Shown here piece by piece: positions 6,566 through 14,249 of a stretch of DNA of 16,507 nt; positions within the stretch are counted from its first letter, which is position 1, and the number at the start of each line of letters is the position of its first letter. Source of the DNA: Bacteroidota bacterium. Its GTDB lineage: Bacteria > Bacteroidota > Bacteroidia > Sphingobacteriales > Sphingobacteriaceae. A program made the position numbers and the translations under genes. The notes under the pieces were generated by a model that searched no databases, was not told the origin of the DNA, and saw nothing but the letters and a program-made list of their open reading frames with translations. The stretch covers positions 1 through 16,507 of the forward strand of contig JABDBT010000057.1 in assembly GCA_013288465.1 (NCBI GenBank), in the 5' to 3' direction.

Positions 6566-7153
6566 TTATTTATGCCTTCCTTCTAAATTCTTCGCTATGG
6601 TTTGCAGGTCGAGCCCTTTTTCGCGCAGTAGCATAATTAAATGAAATACCAGGTCTGATGCTTCGTTTATTAGATCGGTTTCTGTTTCATTTAGGGCAGC
6701 TATCACGGTTTCAACAGCCTCTTCACCAACCTTTTGTGCTACTTTATTTAAACCTTTACTGTGCAATTTGTTTACATACGAACCTTCCTTTGGGTTTTTG
6801 TACCGGTCGGCAATTATTTGCTCTAACTGCAATATAAAGTTTTGGTTATAGTCTGTATTAAAACAGCTGCGGTTACCTGTGTGGCAGGTAGGGCCATCTG
6901 CTTTAACTTTTATAAGCAGGGTATCGTTATCGCAATCAATACGGATATCCTTTACATGCAAAAAGTTATTGCTGGTTTCGCCTTTTGTCCACAATCGGTT
7001 TTTCGACCTCGAGAAAAAAGTAACGATGTTTTCGGCAACGGTTTTATCGTATGCTTGCCTGTTCATATAACCCAGCATTAATACTTCAAGCGTATGCTCG
7101 TCCTGTATGATCACCGGCACAAGCCCGTCTGTTTTGTTGAAATCTATATTCAT
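6566..7153 (-). CDS. hisIE: Bifunctional phosphoribosyl-AMP cyclohydrolase / phosphoribosyl-ATP pyrophosphatase
   Basis: 195 residues, two fused domains catalysing histidine steps 2 and 3. The cyclohydrolase part (about 1-105) has [16 protein letters not shown] (46-61), the metal-binding DCDNDTLL (73-80) and the zinc cysteines Cys90 and Cys97 in [12 protein letters not shown]. The pyrophosphatase part (about 107-195), a MazG-like helical domain, has [13 protein letters not shown] (141-153) with its metal-binding glutamates and [14 protein letters not shown] (163-176). Length is normal for the fused form. It is the last his gene of the operon; a repeat-bearing 72-bp gap separates it from hisF. 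Confidence 0.97.
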   Translation of the reverse strand: MNIDFNKTDGLVPVIIQDEHTLEVLMLGYMNRQAYDKTVAENIVTFFSRSKNRLWTKGETSNNFLHVKDIRIDCDNDTLLIKVKADGPTCHTGNRSCFNTDYNQNFILQLEQIIADRYKNPKEGSYVNKLHSKGLNKVAQKVGEEAVETVIAALNETETDLINEASDLVFHLIMLLREKGLDLQTIAKNLEGRHK

Positions 7154-7156
7154 TTA

Positions 7157-7217
7157 GCCCCCTCTAAATCTCCCCCGGTGCGCCACCTCTAAAGCGGCAC
7201 GCGGTAGGAGAGACTTT
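7157..7217. repeat. GC-rich palindromic element between hisF and hisIE
   Basis: The gap begins AGCCCCCTCTAAATCTCCCC and ends GGTAGGAGAGACTTTAAA, an imperfect inverted repeat, and contains a smaller one, GTGCGCC...GCGGCACGC, in the middle. It looks like a hairpin element with a second hairpin nested in its loop. It resembles the CCCCCTAAAGGGGG elements elsewhere in this operon in its C-run/T/A-run/G-run make-up, but the family relation is inferred. Confidence 0.6.
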
Positions 7218-7225
7218 AAATTAGT

Positions 7226-7984
7226 TTATACTTCTCTTACCTCTATATTATTTTGTTTTAACACCCTTTTCAAATCGGGTATCAATATTTCACCATAATG
7301 GAATACCGATGCGGCTAACGCGGCATCAACATTGCTTTGCTCAAACACATCTACAAAATGCTGTACAGACCCGGCACCGCCGGATGCTATAACCGGTATA
7401 TTAACCGCGTTGTTAACCAATTTCAATAACGTGTTATCAAAACCGGCTTTGGTGCCATCATGATCCATTGATGTTAATAGTATTTCACCTGCGCCACGGC
7501 TTTCGGCTTCCAGTATCCATCGTAAAGTTTCTTTTTCAGTCGGTACGCGGCCTCCGTTTAAATGTACGGTGTTTTTACCATTAACATTAAGTGTATCAAC
7601 CGCAATAACTACAAACTGTACCCCAAATGCTTTAGCCAGTTCATCAATTAGTGCCGGGTTGCGCACCGCTGCCGAATTGATAGATATTTTATCGGCCCCG
7701 GCATTCAATAAGGCATCCGCGTCAGCAATTTCATTAATACCGCCGCCTATGGTAAACGGGATGTTGATTTGCCGCGCTACTGATTTTACCAGCTCAACCA
7801 TTGTTTTGCGCCGCTCAACAGTAGCTGTAATATCTAAAAAAACCAGTTCATCAGCACCCTGCCGCGAATAGTTCCAGGCCAGTTCAACCGGGTCGCCTGC
7901 ATCACGCAGGTCAACAAAGTTTACACCTTTTACAGTACGGCCATCTTTAACATCGAGACAGGGGATAATTCTTTTACTTAGCAT
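7226..7984 (-). CDS. hisF: Imidazole glycerol phosphate synthase, cyclase subunit
   Basis: 252 residues when started at ATG 7984 ([20 protein letters not shown]), matching the usual HisF length. A (beta/alpha)8 barrel: Asp11 in [10 protein letters not shown] is the catalytic base, FTIGGGI and the phosphate-binding VIASGGAGS are present, and Asp130, the second catalytic acid, is in VIAVDTLN. It takes ammonia from HisH through the barrel and cyclises PRFAR to IGP and AICAR. The frame stays open another 50 codons upstream, but that part is the translation of the palindromic repeat at 8006-8093, so I exclude it. It lies between hisA and hisIE. Confidence 0.97.
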   Translation of the reverse strand: MLSKRIIPCLDVKDGRTVKGVNFVDLRDAGDPVELAWNYSRQGADELVFLDITATVERRKTMVELVKSVARQINIPFTIGGGINEIADADALLNAGADKISINSAAVRNPALIDELAKAFGVQFVVIAVDTLNVNGKNTVHLNGGRVPTEKETLRWILEAESRGAGEILLTSMDHDGTKAGFDNTLLKLVNNAVNIPVIASGGAGSVQHFVDVFEQSNVDAALAASVFHYGEILIPDLKRVLKQNNIEVREV

Positions 7985-8005
7985 CGGGCTGTGTGGGGGT
8001 GGGGG

Positions 8006-8093
8006 AGCGTCATTGCGAGGAACGAAGCAATCTCTAAAGATGCAAATCGGTGATGCAAAGTTCAGAGATTGCTTCGTTCCTCGCAATGACGCT
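8006..8093. repeat. 30-bp perfect inverted repeat between hisA and hisF
   Basis: Positions 8006-8035 (starting AGCGTCATTGCGAGG, with GAACGAAGCAATC following) are the exact reverse complement of 8064-8093. The 28-nt loop contains GATGCAAA twice (8039-8046 and 8052-8059). The CATTGCGAGG...GAAGCAATC type of palindrome is, from memory, widespread in unrelated bacteria and comparable to the Rickettsia palindromic elements that can be translated. Here it fills most of the 119-bp hisA-hisF gap and is open in the hisF frame. Confidence 0.9.
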
Positions 8094-8103
8094 TTATTAA
8101 GTC

Positions 8104-8853
8104 TTATATGGAAATCAAACTCTCCAAATTCCAATTTTTTATTTCTTCAATGCTGATACGTCCTTCGTAAATGGCTTTGCCAACTACGCACGACTCCACT
8201 TTAATTTCATTTAATTCTTCTATATCAGCCATAGAACTTACGCCGCCTGATGCGATCAGTTTTATAAATGGTGAATGATCCAGTAGCTTTTCATATAATT
8301 CAATACCCGCACCGCCTAATTTTCCGTCTTTATTAATATCGGTACATAAAAAGCGAAAAAAACCTAATGAAAGGCATTTATCAACATAATCCATTAGTTT
8401 AATAGGCGAACTTTCCATCCAGCCTGAGTATTTGATCACTTCATCCAATACATCAATAGCGATAACAACCTGGTTTGAACATTTATCGCGGCCACAAATG
8501 GCTTTGCTTAATTCATCCAAAAACATAGGGTTGGTTATGGCTTGTGTGCCCACAATAACCCGGTGTACGCCTGCGCCAATTAACTCTTTAACTTTTTCAA
8601 TACTACGCACACCGCCACCGTATTGCACCTGCATATCTGTTTTTCGTATAACGTCAAACAGGTATTGTTGATTTGAAAAATCGTTTTTAGCGCCGTTAAG
8701 ATCAATTACGTGGATAAAGTTGGTGCCATAGGATTGATATCGTTCTATCATTTCCTCCAAAGTAACATCGTATGAAGTTACCTGGTTATAATCGCCCTCA
8801 CGCAGGCGAACAACTTTCTTATCTAAAATATCTATAGCGGGTATTATATACAT
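8104..8853 (-). CDS. hisA: ProFAR isomerase (1-(5-phosphoribosyl)-5-[(5-phosphoribosylamino)methylideneamino] imidazole-4-carboxamide isomerase)
   Basis: 249 residues, a (beta/alpha)8 barrel that opens the ribose of ProFAR by an Amadori rearrangement. Catalytic Asp8 is in [16 protein letters not shown]. The second catalytic aspartate is in [15 protein letters not shown], and phosphate-binding glycines are in VQYGGGVRS and LIASGGVSS. The start MYIIPAID is 7 nt from the hisH stop, so the two are closely coupled. Length is normal. The stop at 8104 lies just beyond the right arm of the large inverted repeat, which separates hisA from hisF. Confidence 0.97.
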   Translation of the reverse strand: MYIIPAIDILDKKVVRLREGDYNQVTSYDVTLEEMIERYQSYGTNFIHVIDLNGAKNDFSNQQYLFDVIRKTDMQVQYGGGVRSIEKVKELIGAGVHRVIVGTQAITNPMFLDELSKAICGRDKCSNQVVIAIDVLDEVIKYSGWMESSPIKLMDYVDKCLSLGFFRFLCTDINKDGKLGGAGIELYEKLLDHSPFIKLIASGGVSSMADIEELNEIKVESCVVGKAIYEGRISIEEIKNWNLESLISI

Positions 8854-8859
8854 GTCGTT

Positions 8860-9513
8860 TTATAGTTTTGAAAAGTTCGTTAACAGGGTTTCACCATAAA
8901 CCCCTGATTTCTCCGGGTGAAATTGCACACCGTAAAAATTATTATGCCAAATTGATGCCGAAAATTTAACACTATAATCAGTTGATGACAAAGTGTAGGC
9001 ATTATTATACTCAATAAAGTATGAATGTACAAAGTAAAAGTGTGAACCGGCAGGAATATTTTTAAAAAGTGGATTTTCCTTTTCGGGAAACACCTGGTTC
9101 CAGCCTGTATGCGGCACCTTAAACGCTGTATTATTGGCAAATTTTAAGGTTTTTACGGGGATAATATTTAGCAGGTCAGAATCCCCTTCTTCGGAGTAAG
9201 CGGTTAACAATTGCATACCCACACAAATGCCTAAAGTGGGTTTATTGAGCAATTTTATTTTGGCAACTAAACCGGTTTGTTCCAACTTACCCATTGCCGC
9301 GCCTGCATGCCCAACCCCCGGAATAATATAACGGTCGTACTTTTCAAAATCATCTTCGTGCTCAATCATCCCATACGGAATGCCCAACCGCTCTAAAGCA
9401 GCTGTTAAGGAGAAAATATTCCCGGCACCATATCTGATTATTCCAATGCCCCCCCCGCCCCCTAAAGGGGGGGCTTTTAAAGTGGATGTATTTTCCTGCT
9501 TAATTTTTGTCAT
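8860..9513 (-). CDS. hisH: Imidazole glycerol phosphate synthase, glutaminase subunit, with repeat-coded N-terminal extension
   Basis: A class I glutamine amidotransferase giving ammonia to HisF. Triad: Cys97 in TLGICVGMQLL, with His199 and Glu201 in QFHPEKSG. Oxyanion-loop region PGVGHAGAAMG (65-75). The core begins at residue 23 (IGIIRYGAGNIFS); without the first 22 residues the length is 195, the usual size. Those 22 residues contain TLKAPPLGGGGG, the translation of a GC-rich palindromic repeat at 9448-9474 in the hisH frame. No ATG lies between 9513 and the core, so unless an ATT at 9447 or another unusual codon is used, the repeat is translated. Confidence 0.95.
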   Translation of the reverse strand: MTKIKQENTSTLKAPPLGGGGGIGIIRYGAGNIFSLTAALERLGIPYGMIEHEDDFEKYDRYIIPGVGHAGAAMGKLEQTGLVAKIKLLNKPTLGICVGMQLLTAYSEEGDSDLLNIIPVKTLKFANNTAFKVPHTGWNQVFPEKENPLFKNIPAGSHFYFVHSYFIEYNNAYTLSSTDYSVKFSASIWHNNFYGVQFHPEKSGVYGETLLTNFSKL

Positions 9514-9552
9514 TTAATATTTATTACTCCCCCTTTAGGGGGCTGGGGGGCT
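9448..9552. repeat. Pair of inverted GC-rich elements flanking the hisH start codon
   Basis: Copy 1 at 9448-9474 (GCCCCCTAAAGGGGG core, inside hisH) and copy 2 at 9527-9552 (CCCCCTTTAGGGGG core, in the hisB-hisH gap) are inverted relative to each other, each with an extra C- or G-run on the outside. Their pairing would put the hisH start codon (9511-9513) in the 52-nt loop. Copy 2 ends next to the hisB stop codon (9553-9555). Confidence 0.85.
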
Positions 9553-10695
9553 CTATAAAAGTCCCTTCGTACTTGGTAAAACCATATTATTTACATCGCG
9601 CTTCACCGCCATTTTTATGGCTTTGGCGAAGGCTTTGAAAATAGCTTCAATTTTATGATGCTCATTCTGGCCTTCGGCCTTTATGTTTAAATTACATTTA
9701 GCGGCATCAGAGAACGATTTAAAGAAATGATAGAACATTTCGGTAGGCATTTCGCCGATCTTTTCCCTTTTAAACTCCGCATCCCAAACTATCCAGTTCC
9801 TGCCGCCAAAATCAATAGCTGCTTGCGCCAGGCAATCATCCATTGGCAGGCAAAAACCATAGCGTTCAATTCCTTTTTTATTACCTAAAGCTGTAGCAAA
9901 AACCTCGCCTAAAGCTATACCCGTGTCTTCAATTGTATGATGTTCGTCTATATGCAGGTCGCCTTGGGCAATTACTTCTAAATCGATGCTGCCATGCCGT
10001 GCGATCTGGTCGAGCATGTGGTCGAAAAAATGCAGCCCGGTTGATACTTTGGCATCGCCTTTACCATCAAGGTTGATCTTAATATAGATATCGGTTTCTT
10101 TAGTTGTACGCTTATGTTCAATAACACGCTCGCCCAGTTTTAAAAATTCGTATATCTTTTCCCAATCGGTAGTTTCGAGCACTATGGTGTCTTTAATATC
10201 CGTTTTTGTACTAAATTCAGCAGAACCTAACCCCGAATTATTATTTAGCCATATAGCCTTTGTTCCCAGGTTTTTGGCTAACCGTACATCATTTTCGCGG
10301 TCGCCTATGGTAAATGAGTTTTTTAGGTCGTATTTTTCCGTATCAAAATATTGGGTAAGCAGCGCGGTACCGGGCTTACGGGTAGGCGCGTTTGTGGCCG
10401 GGAAGGTACGGTCAACATGTATAGCTGAAAACTTTACGCCTTCGTTCTCCAACGTTTTTAGGATGAAATTTTGTACAGGCCAAAAAGTATCTTCGGGGTA
10501 TGAGGCGGTGCCCAAACCATCCTGGTTGGTAACCATTACCAGTTCATAATCCAGTTCGGCTGCAATTTTTGGCAAATATTGTAAGGCGCCGGGATAAAAC
10601 TCCAGTTTCTCAAACGAGTCTATCTGTTCATCAGCTGGTTCGGTTATTATGGTGCCGTCGCGGTCTATAAATAATATTTTTACAGGCTTGCTCAT
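9553..10695 (-). CDS. hisB: Bifunctional histidinol-phosphatase / imidazoleglycerol-phosphate dehydratase
   Basis: 380 residues, two domains. Residues 1-165 form a HAD phosphatase with Asp11 and Asp13 in FIDRDGT, motif VTNQDGLG (55-62), Lys107 in TRKPG and GDRENDV (131-137). Residues about 190-380 form the dehydratase, with the manganese-binding [12 protein letters not shown] (248-259) and [15 protein letters not shown] (341-355). Unlike E. coli HisB, the phosphatase has no Cys-x-His...Cys-x-Cys zinc loop: the equivalent region reads [16 protein letters not shown]. The start overlaps the hisC stop by 4 nt (ATGA), a sign of translational coupling. It performs steps 7 and 9 of the pathway. Confidence 0.97.
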   Translation of the reverse strand: MSKPVKILFIDRDGTIITEPADEQIDSFEKLEFYPGALQYLPKIAAELDYELVMVTNQDGLGTASYPEDTFWPVQNFILKTLENEGVKFSAIHVDRTFPATNAPTRKPGTALLTQYFDTEKYDLKNSFTIGDRENDVRLAKNLGTKAIWLNNNSGLGSAEFSTKTDIKDTIVLETTDWEKIYEFLKLGERVIEHKRTTKETDIYIKINLDGKGDAKVSTGLHFFDHMLDQIARHGSIDLEVIAQGDLHIDEHHTIEDTGIALGEVFATALGNKKGIERYGFCLPMDDCLAQAAIDFGGRNWIVWDAEFKREKIGEMPTEMFYHFFKSFSDAAKCNLNIKAEGQNEHHKIEAIFKAFAKAIKMAVKRDVNNMVLPSTKGLL

Positions 10696-11738
10696 TTAAA
10701 ATTTTGTAAAGAGTTGATCAATATTTCGTTTTCGTTAGGTGTGCCTACAGTTATTCTTAGGCAACCCTCACATAAATCAATTTTCGACCGGTCGCGTACA
10801 ATAATACCTTTTTCAACTAAAAAATTGTATATCCGCTTCGGGTCGGTGGTTTTAACTAATATAAAATTAGCGTCAGACGGGTAAATATCCAGCACAAAAT
10901 CAAAATCTTTGAGCGCCAGTACCAGTTTGTCGCGTTGTACCAGCGTTTCTTTTATCCAGTTATTTACCTGGTCAACATTGGCCAATGCCTTTAAAGCTAA
11001 TTGCTGCGACGACTCATTGATATTATATGGTGGCTTAACTTTATTCATCACCTCGACGATCTCTTCGCTGGCAAATGCCATGCCCACACGCAGGCCCGCA
11101 AGCCCCCATGCTTTTGACAGGGTTTGCAAAACCACCAGGTTAGCATATTCGGTTAACTCTTGTATAAAGGTTTTTTGCCTGCTAAAGTTGATATAAGCTT
11201 CGTCAACTACCACAATGCCGTTAAAATTAGCTAATAACGTTTCTACATCATCCCGGTTAATAGAATTACCGGTAGGGTTATTGGGCGAGCAGATAAATAT
11301 AAGTTTGGTATGCTCGTCTATCGCTTCGGCAATGCCTTCTAAATTCAATTGGAAATCTTCAGTCAGCGCTATTTTTTTGGTTTGAATATCATTGATATTA
11401 GCCGATACTTCATACATGCCATAAGTAGGGGGCACCAATATTACATTATCAACACCCGGATTGCAAAAACTCCTGAACAAAATATCAATAGCCTCATCGC
11501 TGCCATTGCCCAAAAATATGTTGCGGATGGGCACGCCTTTAATTTCGCTCAAACGCTTTTTAACGTTATACTGTAATGGATCTGGGTATCGGTTGTATTG
11601 CTCATCTAACGGCGAACCGAAAGCATTCTCATTCGCATCTAAAAACACGCTGGCCTCGCCCTGGTACTCATCGCGGGCGGAGGAGTAAGGGGTTAGGTTT
11701 TTGATGTTTTCTCGAAGTATGGTATTTATATTAAACAT
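10692..11738 (-). CDS. hisC: Histidinol-phosphate aminotransferase
   Basis: 348 residues, fold type I PLP aminotransferase (class II group) converting imidazole acetol phosphate to histidinol phosphate with glutamate. Family motifs: [12 protein letters not shown] (32-43), [10 protein letters not shown] (76-85), SPNNPTGN (151-158), Asp179 in [10 protein letters not shown], and the PLP-binding Lys209 in [13 protein letters not shown]. The conserved substrate-phosphate arginine is in [11 protein letters not shown] near the end. Length is normal. The gap to hisD (109 bp) contains an inverted repeat, while the stop overlaps the hisB start. Confidence 0.97.
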   Translation of the reverse strand: MFNINTILRENIKNLTPYSSARDEYQGEASVFLDANENAFGSPLDEQYNRYPDPLQYNVKKRLSEIKGVPIRNIFLGNGSDEAIDILFRSFCNPGVDNVILVPPTYGMYEVSANINDIQTKKIALTEDFQLNLEGIAEAIDEHTKLIFICSPNNPTGNSINRDDVETLLANFNGIVVVDEAYINFSRQKTFIQELTEYANLVVLQTLSKAWGLAGLRVGMAFASEEIVEVMNKVKPPYNINESSQQLALKALANVDQVNNWIKETLVQRDKLVLALKDFDFVLDIYPSDANFILVKTTDPKRIYNFLVEKGIIVRDRSKIDLCEGCLRITVGTPNENEILINSLQNFK

Positions 11739-11767
11739 GTTCTTTATTTCATTATGCCATTGCTTTT

Positions 11768-11860
11768 GTCTGAACCGTGATTTGTGGGATTAAAGGATTG
11801 CCATGACTTTTTGCCATTCATCAGGTAAATCTATAAAATCATATAAATCATGGTTCAGAC
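11768..11860. repeat. 16-bp inverted repeat between hisC and hisD, reaching into hisD
   Basis: GTCTGAACCGTGATTT (11768-11783) pairs with AAATCATGGTTCAGAC (11845-11860), 15 of 16 positions complementary. The right arm overlaps the hisD 3' end: the hisD stop codon is 11848-11850 and its last codons (Ser-Glu-Pro) are read from the repeat. The interior is AT-rich without an open frame. Repeats beginning with CTGAACCATGATT are, from memory, common in Bacteroidota intergenic DNA. Confidence 0.8.
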
Positions 11861-13137
11861 CTCCTCACACTCACCGCATTTTTATGTGCATGTAATCCCT
11901 CCATATCAGCCAATATTTCAATTGACGAACCAATATTATTTAATCCTTCCGGGGTTATATGCTGAAAGGTGATCTTTTTTACAAACGAATCAACCGATAC
12001 GCCCGAATATGCTTTGGCATACGAACTGGTTGGCAAAGTATGGTTAGTGCCCGAGGCATAATCGCCCGCGCTTTCAGGCGTTAAATTACCCAGGAAAACA
12101 GAACCCGCGTTGATAATGCTTGCAGTTAACTGTTGCCAGTTTTCGGTAGCCAATATCAAATGCTCGGGAGCATATTGATTACTGAATTGCATGGCCTCAT
12201 CAAGCGTGTTGGTTACCACGATGTATGAATTAGCTATCGCGGCTTTAGCAATTTCGGCGCGTGGCAAAACAGGTAGCTGCTTTTCAATCTCTTTTAAAGT
12301 TTCTTCGGCAATTTGGGTTGATGTGGTTACCAAAATGGATTGACTGTCAATACCATGCTCTGCCTGTGCTAACAGATCAGCAGCAACATAAGCCGGTTTG
12401 GCTGTTTCATCCGCAATAACCAATACTTCTGATGGACCGGCGGGCATATCAATAGCGGTGGTAGTGGTTGATTGTACAATGGTTTTGGCCTTGGTTACAA
12501 ATTGGTTACCGGGGCCAAATACCTTATCAACTTTGGTAATAGTTTCCGTTCCATAAGCCATAGCCGCTATGGCCTGCGAACCACCCACCAGGTATATTTT
12601 ATCAATATCCAAAAGCAGTGCCACATACGCTATAAAGGCATTTACTTTACCGTTTTTTTGCGGCGGCGAGCAAACCACTATTTCATGGCAGCCCGCAATA
12701 CGCGCCGGTATGCCTAACATTAAAAAAGTGCTTGGCAAAACAGCCGTGCCACCCGGAATATATAAGCCAACTTTCTCTATCGGCCTTAATTCGCGCCAAC
12801 AGGTTACGCCGGGCATGGTTTCTACCTTATCCTCAGTTTTTAGCTGTGCCTGGTGAAATTTATAAATGTTATTATAAGCTGTTTTTAAGGCATCTTTTTG
12901 TTCGGGCAATACAGTTGCCGCTATCGCGGTAAGTTCCGCTTTATCTAAATAAAGCTTATCTAACTTAACCTTGTCAAACTTATCAGCATAATCAATTAAA
13001 GCATTGTCGCCATGCTGCTTAACGTTGGCTATCACTTCTTCAACAATAGCGCGTATCTCATTAGCCGGGTCAACGTTACGCTGAACCAGTTTTTGAATAG
13101 TTGCTTTAGTTAGATCTGAATATTGGAATATCTTCAT
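11848..13137 (-). CDS. hisD: Histidinol dehydrogenase
   Basis: 429 residues, performing the last two NAD-dependent oxidations from histidinol to histidine. Zinc ligands are all present: Gln258 and His261 in LLAQAEHG, Asp359 in ESAGDYASG and His418 in GLHAHKNAV. Catalytic Glu325/His326 lie in QYAPEHL. NAD-binding KVFGPGNQFVTKAK (205-218) and DMPAGPSEV (230-238) are intact. Numbering is offset by one from E. coli HisD, so no indel. The C-terminus (...SVRRSEP) ends inside a repeat arm. The start at 13137 is directly against a GC-rich repeat in the hisG-hisD gap. Confidence 0.97.
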   Translation of the reverse strand: MKIFQYSDLTKATIQKLVQRNVDPANEIRAIVEEVIANVKQHGDNALIDYADKFDKVKLDKLYLDKAELTAIAATVLPEQKDALKTAYNNIYKFHQAQLKTEDKVETMPGVTCWRELRPIEKVGLYIPGGTAVLPSTFLMLGIPARIAGCHEIVVCSPPQKNGKVNAFIAYVALLLDIDKIYLVGGSQAIAAMAYGTETITKVDKVFGPGNQFVTKAKTIVQSTTTTAIDMPAGPSEVLVIADETAKPAYVAADLLAQAEHGIDSQSILVTTSTQIAEETLKEIEKQLPVLPRAEIAKAAIANSYIVVTNTLDEAMQFSNQYAPEHLILATENWQQLTASIINAGSVFLGNLTPESAGDYASGTNHTLPTSSYAKAYSGVSVDSFVKKITFQHITPEGLNNIGSSIEILADMEGLHAHKNAVSVRRSEP

Positions 13138-13222
13138 GCCCCCTAACCCCCTAAAGGGGGAATTAAAAGTTTATTAAAATTAGTCTAACCCCAATTCCTC
13201 CCCTTTAGGGGGCCAGGGGGCC
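13138..13222. repeat. Pair of inverted GC-rich elements filling the hisG-hisD gap
   Basis: Copy 1 (13138-13164) has two C-runs and the core CCCCCTAAAGGGGG followed by AATT. Copy 2 (13193-13222) is its inverse, AATT then CTCCCCTTTAGGGGG and a G-run. Pairing of the two would form a long stem with a 28-nt AT-rich loop. Copy 1 touches the hisD ATG (13135-13137), so the hisD ribosome-binding region is made of repeat. Same family as the pair around the hisH start. Confidence 0.88.
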
Positions 13223-13227
13223 TGGCT

Positions 13228-14079
13228 TTATAGTATTATCTTCTCAATCGGCATCACTACAATGCCTTGTGCGCCGGCTTGTTTTAACTGGCTTATCCTG
13301 TCCCAAAAATCACGCTCAGGTATTACGGTGTGTACGGCTACCCAATCGGCTTCGGCTAATGATATAACCGACGGGCTTTTAACCCCCGGTAATAAGGCCA
13401 AAATTCCCGGCAAATTATCCCTGTGTACATTCAATACTACATATTTGGTTTCTTTAGCTCGCAAAACCGACTGTACCCGCTGTATTAGCTCCTGCACCAG
13501 GTCGGAGTTTTCGCTTCCTTTTGACCCAATAAGAATAGCTTCTGACGACATCACATCAACAAAAGGCACTAATCCATTACTTTTAAGCGTGCCGCCGGTT
13601 GATACCAGATCGCAAATGGCATCGCTTAAACCAAGACCCGGTGATATTTCTACCGAGCCGGATATGGTGCGGATCTCGGCTTGTATATTTTGTTTCTGTA
13701 AAAACTTACCCAATATAACCGGGTAGGAGGTAGCTATTGATTTTCCGTTAAGATCTTCGAGCGCTTTTATCGTATTGTTGTTGGGCACTGCCAGTTTTAA
13801 TGAGCATTTACCAAAACCAAGGCGTTGCAGGTAACTTACCGATACCTCTGTTTCTTCAATAACGTTTTCGCCAACTATACCCAGGTCAGCAATGCCGTCC
13901 TGTACATATTCGGGGATATCATCATCGCGTAAAAAGAGAATCTCCAGCGGGAAATTTGATACCGGCGATATCAATGAACTTTTATAGTTCTCGAAGTTTA
14001 AGCCGCAATTTTTTAATAATTCAACAGATTTTTCGTTTAGCCGACCAGATTTCTGGATCGCAATTTTAAGTGTTTTCAC
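13228..14079 (-). CDS. hisG: ATP phosphoribosyltransferase, long (self-regulated) form
   Basis: 283 residues, first enzyme of histidine synthesis (ATP + PRPP to PR-ATP). Start is GTG at 14079 (Met-Lys-Thr-Leu-Lys-Ile-Ala-Ile-Gln-Lys-Ser-Gly-Arg): an in-frame stop lies 12 nt upstream and no ATG fits. The family signature covers 144-165, ending in the PRPP-binding DLVSTGGTL; DLGIVGENV (65-73) is also typical. The C-terminal part (about 209-283) is the ferredoxin-like regulatory domain present only in the long form, so histidine feedback is expected without a HisZ partner. First structural gene of the operon, preceded by the His-rich leader. Confidence 0.97.
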   Translation of the reverse strand: MKTLKIAIQKSGRLNEKSVELLKNCGLNFENYKSSLISPVSNFPLEILFLRDDDIPEYVQDGIADLGIVGENVIEETEVSVSYLQRLGFGKCSLKLAVPNNNTIKALEDLNGKSIATSYPVILGKFLQKQNIQAEIRTISGSVEISPGLGLSDAICDLVSTGGTLKSNGLVPFVDVMSSEAILIGSKGSENSDLVQELIQRVQSVLRAKETKYVVLNVHRDNLPGILALLPGVKSPSVISLAEADWVAVHTVIPERDFWDRISQLKQAGAQGIVVMPIEKIIL

Positions 14080-14131
14080 AAGCAGGGTTTAATGAATAAA
14101 TGGAATGGGATATAGCGTTTTATAGTGTACA

Positions 14132-14218
14132 TTATCTTGTCGCCATGTGGTGGCGTTCCCGATGGGTATCGGGACTTGCAGGATGCAGATGAAGATGATG
14201 TAATTTAAAACTTTCCAT
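14132..14218 (-). CDS. hisL: Histidine-rich leader peptide of the his operon (28 aa)
   Basis: ATG 14218 opens a 28-codon frame ending at TAA 14132-14134. It contains seven His: residues 7, 8, 10 and 12 (LHHLHLHP), 19 (DTHRE) and 23-24 (RHHMATR). This is far above the usual 2% and lies between a promoter and hisG, the layout of amino-acid leader peptides whose stalling signals charged-tRNA supply. The middle codons (SPDTHRE) are the hairpin at 14157-14174, and the end overlaps a second hairpin at 14141-14155. The leader stop is about 50 nt before hisG. No similarity to enteric hisL is claimed; the symbol denotes the role only. Confidence 0.8.
   Translation of the reverse strand: MESFKLHHLHLHPASPDTHRERHHMATR
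14141..14174 (-). promoter_or_regulatory. Two adjacent hairpins within the his leader (candidate attenuator)
   Basis: Hairpin A: TCCCGAT (14157-14163), 4-nt loop, ATCGGGA (14168-14174), a perfect 7-bp stem. Hairpin B: CGCCA (14141-14145), 5-nt loop, TGGCG (14151-14155), 5 bp. Both lie inside the leader peptide frame, A directly after the HHLHLH codons, so a stalled ribosome would decide whether A and B can form. No T-run follows B, so this is not a standard rho-independent attenuator. Control could be via Rho, pausing or access to the hisG start. Confidence 0.6.
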
Positions 14219-14223
14219 TTTTG

Positions 14224-14238
14224 TATAGTAGAACTATA
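14224..14238. promoter_or_regulatory. 6-bp dyad in the his 5' leader
   Basis: TATAGT-AGA-ACTATA is a perfect inverted repeat between the predicted transcription start and the leader ATG (14218). It could be an operator or a small stem at the 5' end of the transcript. AT-rich, so chance is possible. Confidence 0.3.
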
Positions 14239-14249
14239 GAATAATTGTG

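Noticed and set aside
7985..8134. 50-residue N-terminal extension of HisF
   Set aside because: It is the translation of the inverted repeat at 8006-8093 and overlaps hisA; the start at 7984 gives the family's normal length and N-terminus.
13138..13222. G-quadruplex at the hisD start
   Set aside because: Only two adjacent G-runs lie together; the other runs are about 40 nt away and pairing with C-runs explains them better.
13262..13726. 154-codon open frame on the plus strand inside hisG
   Set aside because: It lies wholly opposite a well-supported gene, shows no family motif and has the look of a composition-driven shadow frame.
14080..14131. Intrinsic terminator between the leader peptide and hisG
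   Set aside because: I looked for a GC stem followed by T-run on the minus strand and found only a 4-bp AT-rich stem; none is reported.
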